Positions 1 through 8,886 of a stretch of DNA of 64,000 nucleotides are shown piece by piece. Under the pieces are notes generated by a model. That model worked only from the letters and a program-made list of their open reading frames with translations. It did no database searches and was not told the DNA's origin. The DNA is from Streptomyces sp. PH10-H1 (lineage in GTDB: Bacteria; Actinomycetota; Actinomycetes; Streptomycetales; Streptomycetaceae): NCBI RefSeq assembly GCF_030063355.1, contig NZ_JASISZ010000002.1, positions 225,567 to 289,566 on the forward strand, given 5' to 3'. The translations under genes were made by a program, and so were the position numbers. Numbering within the stretch: the first letter of the stretch is position 1; each line of letters opens with the position of its first letter.

Positions 1-163
1 CCGGTTCTGCCGGGAGCTGCCGGAGCGCGCGGGTGTCGTCGCCATTCCGACCTCGGCCTTCTACCAGGGGCAGGGCGCCCCGCCCTGGCTGGTCCGATTT
101 TCCTTCTGCAAGCGCGAGGAATCGGTACGCACCGCCGTCGGCCAGCTGGTGCGGGCGCGCTGA
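1..163 (+). CDS. C-terminal end of a PLP-dependent class I/II aminotransferase (partial)
   Basis: The window opens inside this gene; reading from base 2 gives about 53 residues ending at TGA 161-163. The stretch AIPTSAFY followed by WLVRFSFCK is the usual C-terminal signature of fold-type I aminotransferases of the kynurenine/methionine/aspartate group, where the Arg of the RFSF element binds the substrate carboxylate. The exact substrate cannot be read from the tail alone. Family-level confidence is good; no function beyond that is claimed. Confidence 0.75.
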   Translation, partial: RFCRELPERAGVVAIPTSAFYQGQGAPPWLVRFSFCKREESVRTAVGQLVRAR

Positions 164-283
164 GAACCACTGATCAGGCGCTGAAGCTCTGGACTTCCTC
201 AACTCCGCTTTCGAGTCGATTCGGCGGGGGCATCACCGTCGCACAAAAGAAAGAAGCGCACGGACGAAGGTGAGGCGGGGGAA

Positions 284-556
284 ATGAGCGGAGTCATCGT
301 TGGCATCATCATCGCGGTCGTGCTGGTGGCCCTGATCGTCCGACGGGCCGGCGGACGGTCGGGCAAGCGGTCGTCGTGCCGGCACGCGAGCGGCAGCTCG
401 GGCGCCGTGGCCGGCTCCTGGTGGGCGGGCAGCTCGGACGGCGGGAGCCACCACGGCGGCGGCAGTCACCACTCGTGCGGCGGCGGGCATTCGTCCTGCG
501 GCGGCGGCGGCTCCTCCTGCGGAGGTGGTGGAGGCTGCGGCGGCGGTGGCAGCTGA
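284..556 (+). CDS. Small membrane protein with Gly/Ser/His/Cys-rich tail
   Basis: The ATG follows a purine-rich GGCGGGGG site about 5 bases upstream. The 90-residue product has one hydrophobic helix (about residues 4-19, VIVGIIIAVVLVALIV), a short basic stretch, and then a low-complexity tail of glycine, serine, histidine and cysteine, including repeated SSCGGGG units. The topology suggests a tail on one side of the membrane with many potential metal-binding Cys/His residues. No family with known function is recognised. The stop is followed by a few hundred bases without a convincing gene. Confidence 0.6.
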   Translation: MSGVIVGIIIAVVLVALIVRRAGGRSGKRSSCRHASGSSGAVAGSWWAGSSDGGSHHGGGSHHSCGGGHSSCGGGGSSCGGGGGCGGGGS

Positions 557-827
557 CCAGGAGAATTGCATGCGGCTCATGCCAATTCGCATATGCGCCC
601 GGTGGAAGTGTCACCCGCCGGGCGCAGTTTTGGTGAACACCTGAACCGATACGCGCTCCTGGGGATGTAAAGCGCGTGCAGATGGGTAAAAAGGCTGAAG
701 GCGCCCCGCGTTTCATGATTCCGTATCTACCGGACCCCACGTGGGCACGAGCAGACACACGTTCCCATCAGTCCACCAACTGGTGCGGGTCGGCCCATCA
801 TCCACTGCGTGCTTGCGGAGCCGACCC

Positions 828-1349
828 ATGCTCACCACTCTCCAGACCGCTTACACCGATACCCGTGCCGGAGACCTGGCCTGGTGCCTGGGCAAGGAAG
901 CGCTGCCCGCGCTCGCCGTGCTCGACCTCACGCTCAGCGGCGCGGGCCAGCCCCTCGTGCAGGTGCAGATGCGCCTGCTCGGTGCCTCCCATCAGGTCCT
1001 CGTCGAGTCCGAGGCCGGCGGTTGCTCGGAGACCGTCGCCTGCATCCCCGGAAGTCAGACTCCGCTCCCTTTTGGCGTCGCCAAGCGGATCGGCACATGG
1101 GACTACGAATTCGCGGCACGCGTGGAGACGCTCTCGCGCGGTTCCTTCGCGGGCCGGGCGCAGGAACTGCTCGCGCTCGTCGCGGATCATCCCCATGGGC
1201 TCGCGGGAACGTTTCCCGGTGATCCGCACGCGTTCACCGCGATGCTCGTCCAGCACAGCGAGGGCAGCGTTCGCTGGCGCACGTGGCACGCCTATCCCCA
1301 GGAAGGGCGATTGGTGGCGACGAGGTCGCGCGTCAGCGCGCTACCGTAG
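828..1349 (+). CDS. DUF2617 family protein
   Basis: The product is 173 residues starting MLTTLQTAYTDTRAGDLAWC, with GCGGAG a few bases before the ATG. The sequence fits the actinobacterial DUF2617 family, whose members are soluble, single-domain and of unknown function; a conserved HxxxxxWRTWHAYPQ-type stretch lies near the C-terminus. An upstream in-frame Met (741) exists but lies in poorly conserved, low-quality coding sequence. The final codons and the stop fall in the first copy of a 20-bp tandem repeat (1332-1431), so the C-terminus may differ between strains. Confidence 0.7.
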   Translation: MLTTLQTAYTDTRAGDLAWCLGKEALPALAVLDLTLSGAGQPLVQVQMRLLGASHQVLVESEAGGCSETVACIPGSQTPLPFGVAKRIGTWDYEFAARVETLSRGSFAGRAQELLALVADHPHGLAGTFPGDPHAFTAMLVQHSEGSVRWRTWHAYPQEGRLVATRSRVSALP

Positions 1350-1431
1350 TCGTCAACGCGCTTCCGCAGTTGTCAACGCGCTTCTGCAATCGGCAGCGTG
1401 CTTCCGCAGTTGTCAACGCGCTTGCGAAGTG
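1332..1431. repeat. Five tandem copies of a 20-bp repeat
   Basis: Five directly adjacent 20-bp units (1332, 1352, 1372, 1392, 1412), consensus GTCAACGCGCTTCCGCAGTT, with the outer and third copies degenerate. The first copy encodes the last residues and stop of the DUF2617 gene; the rest is intergenic ahead of the spermidine-synthase-like gene. The unit is not a multiple of three, so it is not a protein repeat. No known binding motif is recognised. Confidence 0.8.
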
Positions 1432-1544
1432 CGCCTCCGCGAGCCGCATCGGTGCCCAAAGCGCCGTCTTACGCCGTCAAGTGCCCTCAAAATGCACCCC
1501 TGTGGGTGACAAATGCGGCAGCAAGCCTGGCATAGCGTTCATTC

Positions 1545-3134
1545 ATGATCGACCAGTCGCGCCGCCGGCCCGCCGTGCGGCTTCCCGTACCGGTCGGCCC
1601 GGCCCGTGCACTGGTCCTCGCCGCCGTCTTCGTCTGTGCCGCCTGCGGGCTGGTCTACGAGCTCGAACTCGTCGCCCTCGCCTCGTATCTGGTCGGCGAC
1701 TCCGTCACCCAGGCATCCGTCATCCTGTCGGTGATGGTCTTCGCCATGGGCGTCGGCTCGCTGCTCGTCAAGAAGATACGGTGCGTCGCGGCGGTCGGCT
1801 TCGCATCCGTGGAGGCGGCTCTCGCGCTCGTCGGCGGGCTCTCGGTGATGGCACTGTACGCGTGCTTCGCCTGGTTCGGGATGGCGCGCCCGGCGATGAT
1901 CGCCTGCGCGTTCGCCATCGGGGTGCTGGTCGGCGCCGAGATCCCGCTGCTCATGACGCTCATCCAGCGGATCCGCCGGCAGGACGCGAGCCGTGCCGTC
2001 TCCGACCTCTTCGCCGCGGACTATGTCGGCGCGCTGGCCGGCGGGCTCGCCTTCCCGTTCATCCTGCTGCCGGCGTTCGGTCAGCTCACCGGCGCGCTCG
2101 TCACCGGCGCCGTCAACGCGGCGGCGGGCGGCGCGATGGTGCTGTGGCTGTTCCGCGGCGACCTCACCGCGCGCGCCCGCAACTGGCTGCTGGTGGCCAA
2201 CCTCGGGGTGCTGGCGGTGCTCGCCACCGCCGCCGTCACGGCCGGACCGTTCGAAACGGCCGCGCGGCGCGCCGTGTACGGAGGCGATGTACGCGTCGCC
2301 GAGCAGACCGACGTACAGGAAATCGTCCTCACCGGGGGCGCCGGCGCCCCGGTGCAGCTCTTCTTCGACGGGCGGCTGCGAGTCTGCGGCGCCGACGAAT
2401 ACCGCTATCACGAGGCGCTGGTCCACCCCGCGATGACCGGCCCGCACGCCCGAGTCCTCGTCCTCGGCGGCGGGGACGGCCTGGCCGTGCGCGAGGTCCT
2501 CCGCTACCCGGACGTCTCCTCGGTGACCGTCGTCGACCTCGACGGCGAACTCGTCCGGCTCGCCAGCACTGATCCGGAACTCGTCGCGCTCAACCACCGC
2601 GCCTACCGCGACCCGAGAGTCCACTCCATCACCGCCGATGCCTTCGACTGGCTCAGGGCCGGCCGCCCGGGTCCTTACGACGTGATCCTCGCCGACCTGC
2701 CCGACCCCGGGATCTCGCGCAGCGCGAAGCTGTACTCCGAGGAGTTCTACGGTCTGGCCGGCCGGGCGCTGGCCCGGGACGGGCGGCTCGCCGTCCACGC
2801 GGGCTCGCCGAGCGCGGCGCGGCACACGTACTGGACGATCGACGCCACGCTGCGCGCCACGGGGCTGCTCACGGGGCCGTACCTGACCGGCGGCCGGGAC
2901 TGCGGCCCCCCGTCGGGCCCCGACCGCTGGTCGGGCCGGGCGGGTGACGGCCCCACCGACTGGGGCTTCGTCCTGGCCGCCCGCACCCAGCCCGACCTGC
3001 GCCTGCCCCCGAACGGCCCCCCACTGCGCTCACTGTCCCCCGCGGCCCTGCGATCGCGGCGGCAGGCGGCCTGGGCCTCCCGCGAGCCCGGGCTGCAGCC
3101 CTCGACGCTGATGCGGCCGCGGGTGGGGGGCTGA
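1545..3134 (+). CDS. speE: Membrane-anchored spermidine synthase-like (polyamine aminopropyltransferase) protein
   Basis: This 529-residue protein has two parts. Residues ~20-240 are a run of hydrophobic helices (first one [20 protein letters not shown]), as in the long SpeE-like proteins of actinobacteria. Residues ~250-450 form a Rossmann methyltransferase-like spermidine synthase domain with the nucleotide-binding GGGDG loop ([15 protein letters not shown]), an acidic VVDLD strand end, and ADLPDP in place of the catalytic DxxDP region. Family members transfer aminopropyl groups or act as related aminopropyl-like transferases; the true substrate of the membrane-fused class is not firmly known. 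The C-terminal ~70 residues are Pro/Arg-rich and variable. The preceding gap is filled by a tandem repeat. Confidence 0.8.
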   Translation: MIDQSRRRPAVRLPVPVGPARALVLAAVFVCAACGLVYELELVALASYLVGDSVTQASVILSVMVFAMGVGSLLVKKIRCVAAVGFASVEAALALVGGLSVMALYACFAWFGMARPAMIACAFAIGVLVGAEIPLLMTLIQRIRRQDASRAVSDLFAADYVGALAGGLAFPFILLPAFGQLTGALVTGAVNAAAGGAMVLWLFRGDLTARARNWLLVANLGVLAVLATAAVTAGPFETAARRAVYGGDVRVAEQTDVQEIVLTGGAGAPVQLFFDGRLRVCGADEYRYHEALVHPAMTGPHARVLVLGGGDGLAVREVLRYPDVSSVTVVDLDGELVRLASTDPELVALNHRAYRDPRVHSITADAFDWLRAGRPGPYDVILADLPDPGISRSAKLYSEEFYGLAGRALARDGRLAVHAGSPSAARHTYWTIDATLRATGLLTGPYLTGGRDCGPPSGPDRWSGRAGDGPTDWGFVLAARTQPDLRLPPNGPPLRSLSPAALRSRRQAAWASREPGLQPSTLMRPRVGG

Positions 3135-3420
3135 CCGGGCTGCCGGCGGCGGGGCTGCGGGCAGCGGGCTCTCAGGGGTGCGGGCTCCGAGCCTCGGACT
3201 CTGGCTCAGGGGGACGGGCTCCAGGCCTCGGGCTCCGGGCTGCGGGCCCGGGGCGCGCGCGTGGGGCTGGGTGCGGGGCGGGTGGGGGCGGCCGGTGGCG
3301 GGCGATTCGGGACGCCGGCCCCTTTCCCGGCTGCCTTTCCCGGCTACCTGTCCGGCCGCCGCACCGGCTTGGCGGCGCAACCCGATGACCTGGGCAGCCG
3401 ACGGTCGGTAGGCTCCCGGC

Positions 3421-4215
3421 ATGGAGCATGAGGTGTTCGTTCCGGTCCTGACGGAAACCATTCGGCAGGCGCTCGCCGACCCGGCCCGCGTCGCCGCGAG
3501 CCTGCCCGGGTGGCAGTCCGATCCCGGTGAGGACGTCCTCACCGGGCGGCTGCGGCTGCGGGTCGGCGGTTCGACGATCACGTACCGCGGCTCCTTCCGC
3601 GTTACCCCGCGCGACGACGGGTTCGCCGTCGAGGGCGAGGGCACGGAGGCGCGCGGCACCAGCACCGTGAAATTCGCGCTCGGCATCCTCGTCGAGGACG
3701 TCGACCAGGCCGTACCCGGCACGATGCTGTCCTTCAACGGCAGCGTGTCGGCCGAGGGGCGGCTCGCCTCGTTCGACGACGGGACCAGGGCGGCCGCTGC
3801 CCGGCGGCTGTTCGACCGTTTCACCGCCGAACTGGCGGCCGGGCTCCCGGGAGTGCCGGAGGAACCCGACGTCGTCGACGGCATCGACGGGATCGACGGC
3901 GAGCAGGAACCCGAGCTGGCCGACGAGATCGCGCTGATCGAGGTCGATCTGAACGACGTCGAGGTCGAGGTCCCCGAGACCGCGGCCGAGCTCGACGACC
4001 TCGAGCCTCCCGCCGAGGCCGCCCACGCCCGCCGTACCATGATCGGTCGCAGCGCGGAGGAGGTCGACCACGCCCCGCCCCGCGGCCGCTACGCCCCCGC
4101 GCCCTCGGCGGCGACCACGTCGACCACCGCGACCCTGCGCTGGGCCGCGCCCGCCGCCGCCGTACTCCTGGCCTCCGCCGTCGTCGTCGGCCGCGTCCTG
4201 CGCCGCCGCCGCTAG
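3421..4215 (+). CDS. SRPBCC (CoxG/DUF-like) domain protein with C-terminal membrane anchor
   Basis: This 264-residue protein begins MEHEVFVPVLTETIRQALAD, the typical start of a START/SRPBCC helix-grip domain (about residues 1-145). Its phrase VPGTMLSFNGSVSAEG resembles CoxG-like proteins. An acidic linker follows (Glu/Asp repeats, IDGIDGIDGE), then a C-terminal hydrophobic helix and RRRR end (APAAAVLLASAVVVGRVLRRRR), which points to a tail-anchored cytoplasmic domain. The ligand is unknown. No CO-dehydrogenase genes are nearby, so a CoxG role is not inferred. Confidence 0.65.
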   Translation: MEHEVFVPVLTETIRQALADPARVAASLPGWQSDPGEDVLTGRLRLRVGGSTITYRGSFRVTPRDDGFAVEGEGTEARGTSTVKFALGILVEDVDQAVPGTMLSFNGSVSAEGRLASFDDGTRAAAARRLFDRFTAELAAGLPGVPEEPDVVDGIDGIDGEQEPELADEIALIEVDLNDVEVEVPETAAELDDLEPPAEAAHARRTMIGRSAEEVDHAPPRGRYAPAPSAATTSTTATLRWAAPAAAVLLASAVVVGRVLRRRR

Positions 4216-4395
4216 TGCCTGCCCGGCGGATCACGAACGCCCTTTCGCCGTCTGGCACGGCGTCCCGCTGCACTCCGCTTCGTTCGGCTTCGTTCCGTCT
4301 TTTCGGGACATGCCTTCGGAGAAAAGCTGCCGAAACACCCGAATACCACCGCGTATGCGGGTGTTCCGACTCCTTGCGATCCACCGCACCAGACA

Positions 4396-4430
4396 GGGGG
4401 CACCACCCAGCGGTAGCTGGGGGAGCCTGG
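4396..4430. repeat. Streptomyces-type intergenic hairpin repeat
   Basis: In the 298-bp gap before the aldose epimerase gene, a short imperfect hairpin (CCCAG-cggta-GCTGGG inside GGGGGCACC...GGGGAGCC) matches by recollection the small stem-loop repeat common between Streptomyces genes. It probably acts as a weak terminator or is a dispersed repeat. The remainder of the gap shows no gene. Confidence 0.45.
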
Positions 4431-4513
4431 ACCGCCGATGATCCGCCGGACAGGCGGGAGGCGTCCGTCGGCCGGTCCGCCCATGATCGGCGAGCAGGCC
4501 CTAGGCTCATAGG

Positions 4514-5311
4514 GTGACGACTGGGAAGAAACTGACGGCGGGCGACGCCGAACTGACCGTGGTGCCGCAGGACGGCTGCCGGATCGCGTCGCTGACGGTC
4601 GGGGGGACCGAACTGCTGCGCCAGGGCGACCGATACGGCTCGTTCACGATGGTGCCGTGGTGCGGCAGGACCGAGAACGGCCGGTTCCGCAACGGCGGAG
4701 AGGTCCACCAACTGCCGGTGGACGCGGCACCGCACGCGATCCACGGCACGGGCCGGCACACGACATGGCGCGAGGCGCCGGTCGGCACGGACGCGTCGGC
4801 GGCCTTCTACTTCGACCTCGCCGACCCGTGGCCGTATCCGGGACGGGTCACGCAGTCCTTCGAGCTGGCGGAGGGGGAGCTGCGGATGACGCTGCTGGTG
4901 GAGGCGTCCGGTGACTCCTTCCCGGCCCAGGCCGGCTGGCACCCCTGGTTCCTGCGCAACCTCGGGCAGGGCGGCCGCGACGCCGAGGTGGACTTCAGCC
5001 CCGCCTGGCAGGAGGAGCGCGGCGACGACCACCTCCCGACCGGCCTGCGGATCGACCCGAAGCCCGGACCGTGGGACGACTGCTTCGGCATGCCGGACGG
5101 CGTGGACGTGTCGGTGACGTGGCCCGGCGAGCTGCGGGTGCGGGTGACCAGCCCGGCCGAATGGGTCGTGGTCTACGACGAGCAGCCCGAGGCCGTCTGT
5201 GTGGAACCGCAGTCCGGGCCGCCGAACGGCCTCAACACGCTGCCGCGCCTCGTCACCCCGATCGATCCGCTGGAGATCACGACGGTCTGGTCCTGGGAAC
5301 GGCTGGGCTGA
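4514..5311 (+). CDS. Aldose 1-epimerase (galactose mutarotase) family protein
   Basis: The GTG-started product is 265 residues. The order of motifs is that of the aldose 1-epimerase superfamily: N-terminal beta strands, the phosphate/sugar-binding MVPWCGRTENGRF segment (residues ~49-61), the catalytic-His region HAIHGTGRHTTW (~76-87), a second His in AGWHPWFLRN (~139), and the catalytic Glu in AVCVEPQSGPPN near residue 235. The family interconverts anomers of hexoses or hexose phosphates. The specific sugar is not determined. The gene is followed after 72 bp by pyrE on the same strand. Confidence 0.8.
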   Translation: MTTGKKLTAGDAELTVVPQDGCRIASLTVGGTELLRQGDRYGSFTMVPWCGRTENGRFRNGGEVHQLPVDAAPHAIHGTGRHTTWREAPVGTDASAAFYFDLADPWPYPGRVTQSFELAEGELRMTLLVEASGDSFPAQAGWHPWFLRNLGQGGRDAEVDFSPAWQEERGDDHLPTGLRIDPKPGPWDDCFGMPDGVDVSVTWPGELRVRVTSPAEWVVVYDEQPEAVCVEPQSGPPNGLNTLPRLVTPIDPLEITTVWSWERLG

Positions 5312-5383
5312 CGGGCGGGGTGGCCCGACGGCGGGCATGGGCTGATTCCGCCCGGGCTGATCGCGGCGGTTAATCTCGACGGT

Positions 5384-5923
5384 ATGAGCGATGCGCGCGA
5401 GGCCCTGCTGCAGCAGATCAAGGACAAGGCCGTGGTCCACGGCAAGGTGACTCTCTCCTCCGGTCTGGAGGCCGACTTCTACGTCGACCTGCGCCGGATC
5501 ACCCTGGACGGCGAGGCCGCGCCGCTGACCGGCCAGGTGATGCTCGACCTCACCAAGGACCTCGACTTCGACGCCGTCGGCGGTCTGACACTGGGCGCCG
5601 ACCCGGTGGCCACGTCGATGCTGCACGCGGCCGCCGCGCGCGGCCGGCGGCTCGACGCCTTCGTCGTCCGCAAGGCGACCAAGGCGCACGGCATGCAGCG
5701 CCGGATCGAGGGCACCGAGGTCAAGGGCCGCCGCGTCCTGGTCGTCGAGGACACCTCGACCACCGGCGGCTCGCCGCTGACCGCCGTCGAGGCGGTGCGC
5801 GAGGCCGGCGGCGAGGTCGTGGCCGTCGCCGTCATCGTGGAGCGCGGTGCCGCCCCGGCGATCGAAGCGGCCGGGCTGCCGTATCTCGCGGCCTACTCGC
5901 TGGCGGACCTCGACCTCGGCTGA
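5384..5923 (+). CDS. pyrE: Orotate phosphoribosyltransferase
   Basis: This 179-residue protein converts orotate plus PRPP to OMP in de novo pyrimidine synthesis. It shows the type I PRTase fold: the KVTLSSGLEADFYVDLRR start typical of PyrE, and the PRPP-binding loop VLVVEDTSTTGGSPL (about residues 123-137), where the two acidic residues E-D precede TSTTGG. Length matches bacterial PyrE. It is followed by a strong hairpin terminator and then fba, a gene pair order common in Streptomyces. Confidence 0.93.
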   Translation: MSDAREALLQQIKDKAVVHGKVTLSSGLEADFYVDLRRITLDGEAAPLTGQVMLDLTKDLDFDAVGGLTLGADPVATSMLHAAAARGRRLDAFVVRKATKAHGMQRRIEGTEVKGRRVLVVEDTSTTGGSPLTAVEAVREAGGEVVAVAVIVERGAAPAIEAAGLPYLAAYSLADLDLG

Positions 5924-5967
5924 ACCTGGCTGAACCCGGCCGCACCCGGTTGACCTGCGGATTTACG

Positions 5968-6005
5968 GGCCCCCGGAAGGTTCCACGTGGAACCTTCCGG
6001 GGGCC
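5968..6005. terminator. Perfect 38-bp palindrome between pyrE and fba
   Basis: The two 19-base arms meet at CACGTG with no loop bases left unpaired in the DNA palindrome; as RNA it would form a long GC-rich stem. It lies 45 bp after the pyrE stop and has no T-run, as is usual for Streptomyces terminators. Confidence 0.75.
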
Positions 6006-6117
6006 GTCGCAGGTGAGGCGTGCACCGAGGTGGTGTTCGAGCAGGTCTCTGGGAGGATGGTGCCGACAACGACGTCGCACCGCAGTTTTGAACCCGCACA
6101 TCCCGAGGAGCGGACAG

Positions 6118-7140
6118 ATGCCCATCGCAACCCCCGAGGTCTACAACGAGATGCTCGACCGGGCGAAGGCAGGCAAGTTCGCCTACCCGGCCATCAACGT
6201 GACCTCCTCGCAGACGCTGCATGCCGCGCTGCGCGGCCTGGCCGAGGCGGAGAGCGACGGCATCATCCAGATCTCCACCGGCGGTGCGGAGTTCCTCGGC
6301 GGTCAGTACAGCAAGGACATGGTCACCGGCGCGGTCGCGCTGGCGGAGTTCGCGCACATCGTGGCCGAGAAGTACCCGGTCACCGTCGCGCTGCACACCG
6401 ACCACTGCCCCAAGGACAAGCTGGACGCGTATGTCCGTCCGCTGATCAAGATCTCGCAGGACCGCGTCGCCGCGGGCCGCCTCCCGCTCTTCCAGTCCCA
6501 CATGTGGGACGGCTCGGCGGAGAACCTCAACGACAACCTCGCCATCGCGCAGGAGCTGCTCGCTGAGGCCGTGAAGGCCCACATCATCCTCGAGGTGGAG
6601 ATCACCCCGACCGGTGGCGAGGAGGACGGTGTCTCGCACGAGATCAACGACTCCCTCTACACCACCCCCGACGACGCGTTCCGTACCGTCGAGGCGCTCG
6701 GCCTGGGTGAGAAGGGCCGCTACCTGCTGGCCGCCTCCTTCGGAAACGTGCACGGCGTCTACAAGCCGGGCAACGTCGTCCTGCGCCCGGAGATCCTCAA
6801 GGAGCTCCAGCTCGCGGTCGCCGAGAAGCACGGCAAGGCCAACGCCTTCGACTTCGTCTTCCACGGCGGCTCGGGCTCGACGATCGAGGAGATCAACGAG
6901 GCTCTGGAGAACGGCGTCGTCAAGATGAACATCGACACCGACCTGCAGTACGCCTTCACCCGCCCGGTCGCCGATCACATGTTCCGCAACTACGACGGTG
7001 TGCTGAAGGTCGACGGCGAGGTCGGCAACAAGAAGGTCTACGACCCGCGCGTGTGGGGCAAGGCCGCCGAGGCGGGCATGGCCGCGCGTGTCGTCGTCGC
7101 CGCCGAGAACCTGCGGTCCGCGGGCAACAAGCTCAAGTAA
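6118..7140 (+). CDS. fba: Class II fructose-bisphosphate aldolase
   Basis: This 340-residue zinc aldolase cleaves fructose 1,6-bisphosphate to DHAP and glyceraldehyde 3-phosphate in glycolysis/gluconeogenesis. The start MPIATPEVYNEMLDRAK is the standard N-terminus and follows GAGGAG. Catalytic and metal-binding motifs are all visible: HTDHCPKD (Asp/His), the Zn ligands further along in ASFGNVHGVYK, and HGGSGS (phosphate/metal site), then NIDTDLQ. Codon use is highly biased, as expected of an abundant enzyme. Upstream in-frame extension to 5950 would run through the pyrE terminator and is rejected. Confidence 0.95.
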   Translation: MPIATPEVYNEMLDRAKAGKFAYPAINVTSSQTLHAALRGLAEAESDGIIQISTGGAEFLGGQYSKDMVTGAVALAEFAHIVAEKYPVTVALHTDHCPKDKLDAYVRPLIKISQDRVAAGRLPLFQSHMWDGSAENLNDNLAIAQELLAEAVKAHIILEVEITPTGGEEDGVSHEINDSLYTTPDDAFRTVEALGLGEKGRYLLAASFGNVHGVYKPGNVVLRPEILKELQLAVAEKHGKANAFDFVFHGGSGSTIEEINEALENGVVKMNIDTDLQYAFTRPVADHMFRNYDGVLKVDGEVGNKKVYDPRVWGKAAEAGMAARVVVAAENLRSAGNKLK

Positions 7141-7235
7141 GCCCGCGCCAGTCGCGTACGCGGCGCACGTCGCGTAAGCCGCGCCAGTCGCGTAAGCCGC
7201 GTAGAGCCGCCACCCGCTGATGAGTGGGTCGCAGC

Positions 7236-7274
7236 GCAGCCCTCCAGGCCGGTCGTTCCGGCCTGGAGGGCTGC
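7236..7274. terminator. Hairpin terminator after fba
   Basis: A 17-bp GC-rich perfect stem (GCAGCCCTCCAGGCCGG and its complement) with a 5-base TCGTT loop lies about 95 bp after fba. The preceding 90 bp contain several near-copies of GTCGCGTAAGCCGCGC, a degenerate short repeat. Confidence 0.8.
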
Positions 7275-7305
7275 TTGCTGCCCGGGACAGGGCAGACTGG
7301 AACCC

Positions 7306-7719
7306 ATGGCCATTCACAAAGACCTCCTCGGGGGACCGCCCCCGACCCATCTGCCCGACGACCCGGAGCCGCGCGAGCTGCTCGCCTCCGGAGCGGCGCC
7401 CTCCGAGGTAGCCGCGAAGTACCCGGCCTCGTCCCTGGTCTGGGCCCAGCTCGCCGACGACGCCTTCGAAGCGGGCCGGGTCGTCGAGTCGTACGCCTAT
7501 GCGCGTACCGGCTACCACCGAGGCCTGGACGCGCTGCGCCGCGCCGGCTGGAAGGGCCACGGCCCGGTGCCGTTCGAGCACGAGCCGAACCGCGGCTTCC
7601 TGCGCGCGCTGCACGCCCTCGCCCGCGCCGCGCAGGCGATCGGCGAGCAGGAGGAGTACGAGCGCTGCTCGTCCTTCTTGCGCGACAGCTCGCCGACCGC
7701 GGCCGACACCCTCAGCTGA
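7306..7719 (+). CDS. DUF3151 family protein
   Basis: This 137-residue soluble protein starts MAIHKDLLGGPPPTHLP. It matches the actinobacterial DUF3151 family, which is typically encoded just after fba, as here. The helical central part (LVWAQLADDAFEAGRVVESYAYARTGYHRGLD has TPR-like character) suggests a protein-protein interaction role, but no function is established. Confidence 0.8.
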   Translation: MAIHKDLLGGPPPTHLPDDPEPRELLASGAAPSEVAAKYPASSLVWAQLADDAFEAGRVVESYAYARTGYHRGLDALRRAGWKGHGPVPFEHEPNRGFLRALHALARAAQAIGEQEEYERCSSFLRDSSPTAADTLS

Positions 7720-7894
7720 CGTACTGAGCTGAGCCCGGTTCCCGCCCGGCTCCCCGCCGACTGCCCCTGAAACCGCTGTGAAACGAACAGAGATGCTCTT
7801 GACTTGGCGTTCTGCCGAACCCATGTGTGATTGTGAGCGTCATTGTCTGTGAGCACCGTGGGGGCAGTCGGCGGCCGGGGAGGCCGCCACTCCG

Positions 7895-8803
7895 GTGGCG
7901 CCATCAGGGGGAGCCTTGACCCATCACGCACCGGCAGCGCGCGGCGACCAGCGGAGAGGTCGCGGCAGCCGCCAGGGCCGGAGCATGCGCCGGCGCAGGA
8001 GGGCCCAGCGACGCATGCGTCTGCTGCTGACCTTCACCGCGCTGGCGGTGCTGGTGAGCGGCGTCGCCGCCTGGTGGAGCGGCGGCTCGGACGACATTGC
8101 CGAGGCGGTTCCCCCGACGGCCCCGCCAGCCCAGGTCACCCCGGGCGCCATCGCGTCGCAGGACGATCCGCAGCCGAGTTCGGCCCCCTCGTCGTCCTCG
8201 TCCTCTCCCACGACCGGCGGCGGCACGATACCGGTGCCGAAGTCCGGCCCCGGCACCTTCAAAGGAGGCACGGGCAACGGCACCACGGCGGGTCACGGCA
8301 CCATCCGCACGTACAAGATCCAGGTGGAGGACGGCATCACGCTGTCCGCCGACCAGGTGGCGACGGATGTGGCGGCGATCCTCGCCAACCCCCGCAGCTG
8401 GGCCCGGGACGGCAAGCACGGCTTCCGCCAGGTGTCGTCCGGCAGCGCGGACCTCGTCATCCGGATAGCCACGCCCGACACCGCCGACCAGCTCTGTCTG
8501 GAGGCCATCCACATGGACACCGAGAACGAGCTGAACTGCGAGGTCCCCGGCGGCGTGGTGGTGAACCTCCGCCGGTGGATGCTGGGCTCGCCCACGTTCA
8601 CCGGGCCGATCTCCGACTACCGCGCCCTGATCATCAACCATGAGGTCGGACACAGTCTCGGCCACGGCCACGAGGGCTGCCCGGGCCGCGGCAAGCCGGC
8701 GCCCGCGATGATGCAGCAGATCAAGGGTCTCAATGGCTGCAAACCGAACGCCTGGCCATACGACGGTCAGGGGCACTACCTCGGCGGCCCGCCGGTGACC
8801 TGA
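7895..8803 (+). CDS. DUF3152 protein, predicted secreted zinc-metallopeptidase-like
   Basis: The product has an N-terminal Arg-rich segment, one signal-anchor helix (LLLTFTALAVLVSGVAAWW), a Ser/Pro-rich spacer, and the DUF3152 domain (about residues 130-300). That domain contains NHEVGHSLGHGHEGC, which resembles the extended HExxHxxGxxH zinc-peptidase motif, with Cys residues following. It is therefore likely an extracytoplasmic, membrane-tethered metallopeptidase-like protein; activity is inferred. GTG 7895 gives 302 residues; TTG 7916 or ATG 7985 are alternative starts, the latter just before the basic N-region. Confidence 0.75.
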   Translation: MAPSGGALTHHAPAARGDQRRGRGSRQGRSMRRRRRAQRRMRLLLTFTALAVLVSGVAAWWSGGSDDIAEAVPPTAPPAQVTPGAIASQDDPQPSSAPSSSSSSPTTGGGTIPVPKSGPGTFKGGTGNGTTAGHGTIRTYKIQVEDGITLSADQVATDVAAILANPRSWARDGKHGFRQVSSGSADLVIRIATPDTADQLCLEAIHMDTENELNCEVPGGVVVNLRRWMLGSPTFTGPISDYRALIINHEVGHSLGHGHEGCPGRGKPAPAMMQQIKGLNGCKPNAWPYDGQGHYLGGPPVT

Positions 8804-8886
8804 TGCTCTTGCCGAATCTCCGCACTCGACAGATGATCTCGGCGTGGCCCGGCGACCCCGGGCACGAGATCCTGAAGGGAACGGAA

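Noticed and set aside
3178..3411. Small ORF between the spermidine-synthase-like and SRPBCC genes
   Set aside because: Gly/Arg-rich low complexity sequence in repetitive GGGCTC-type DNA; no support for translation.
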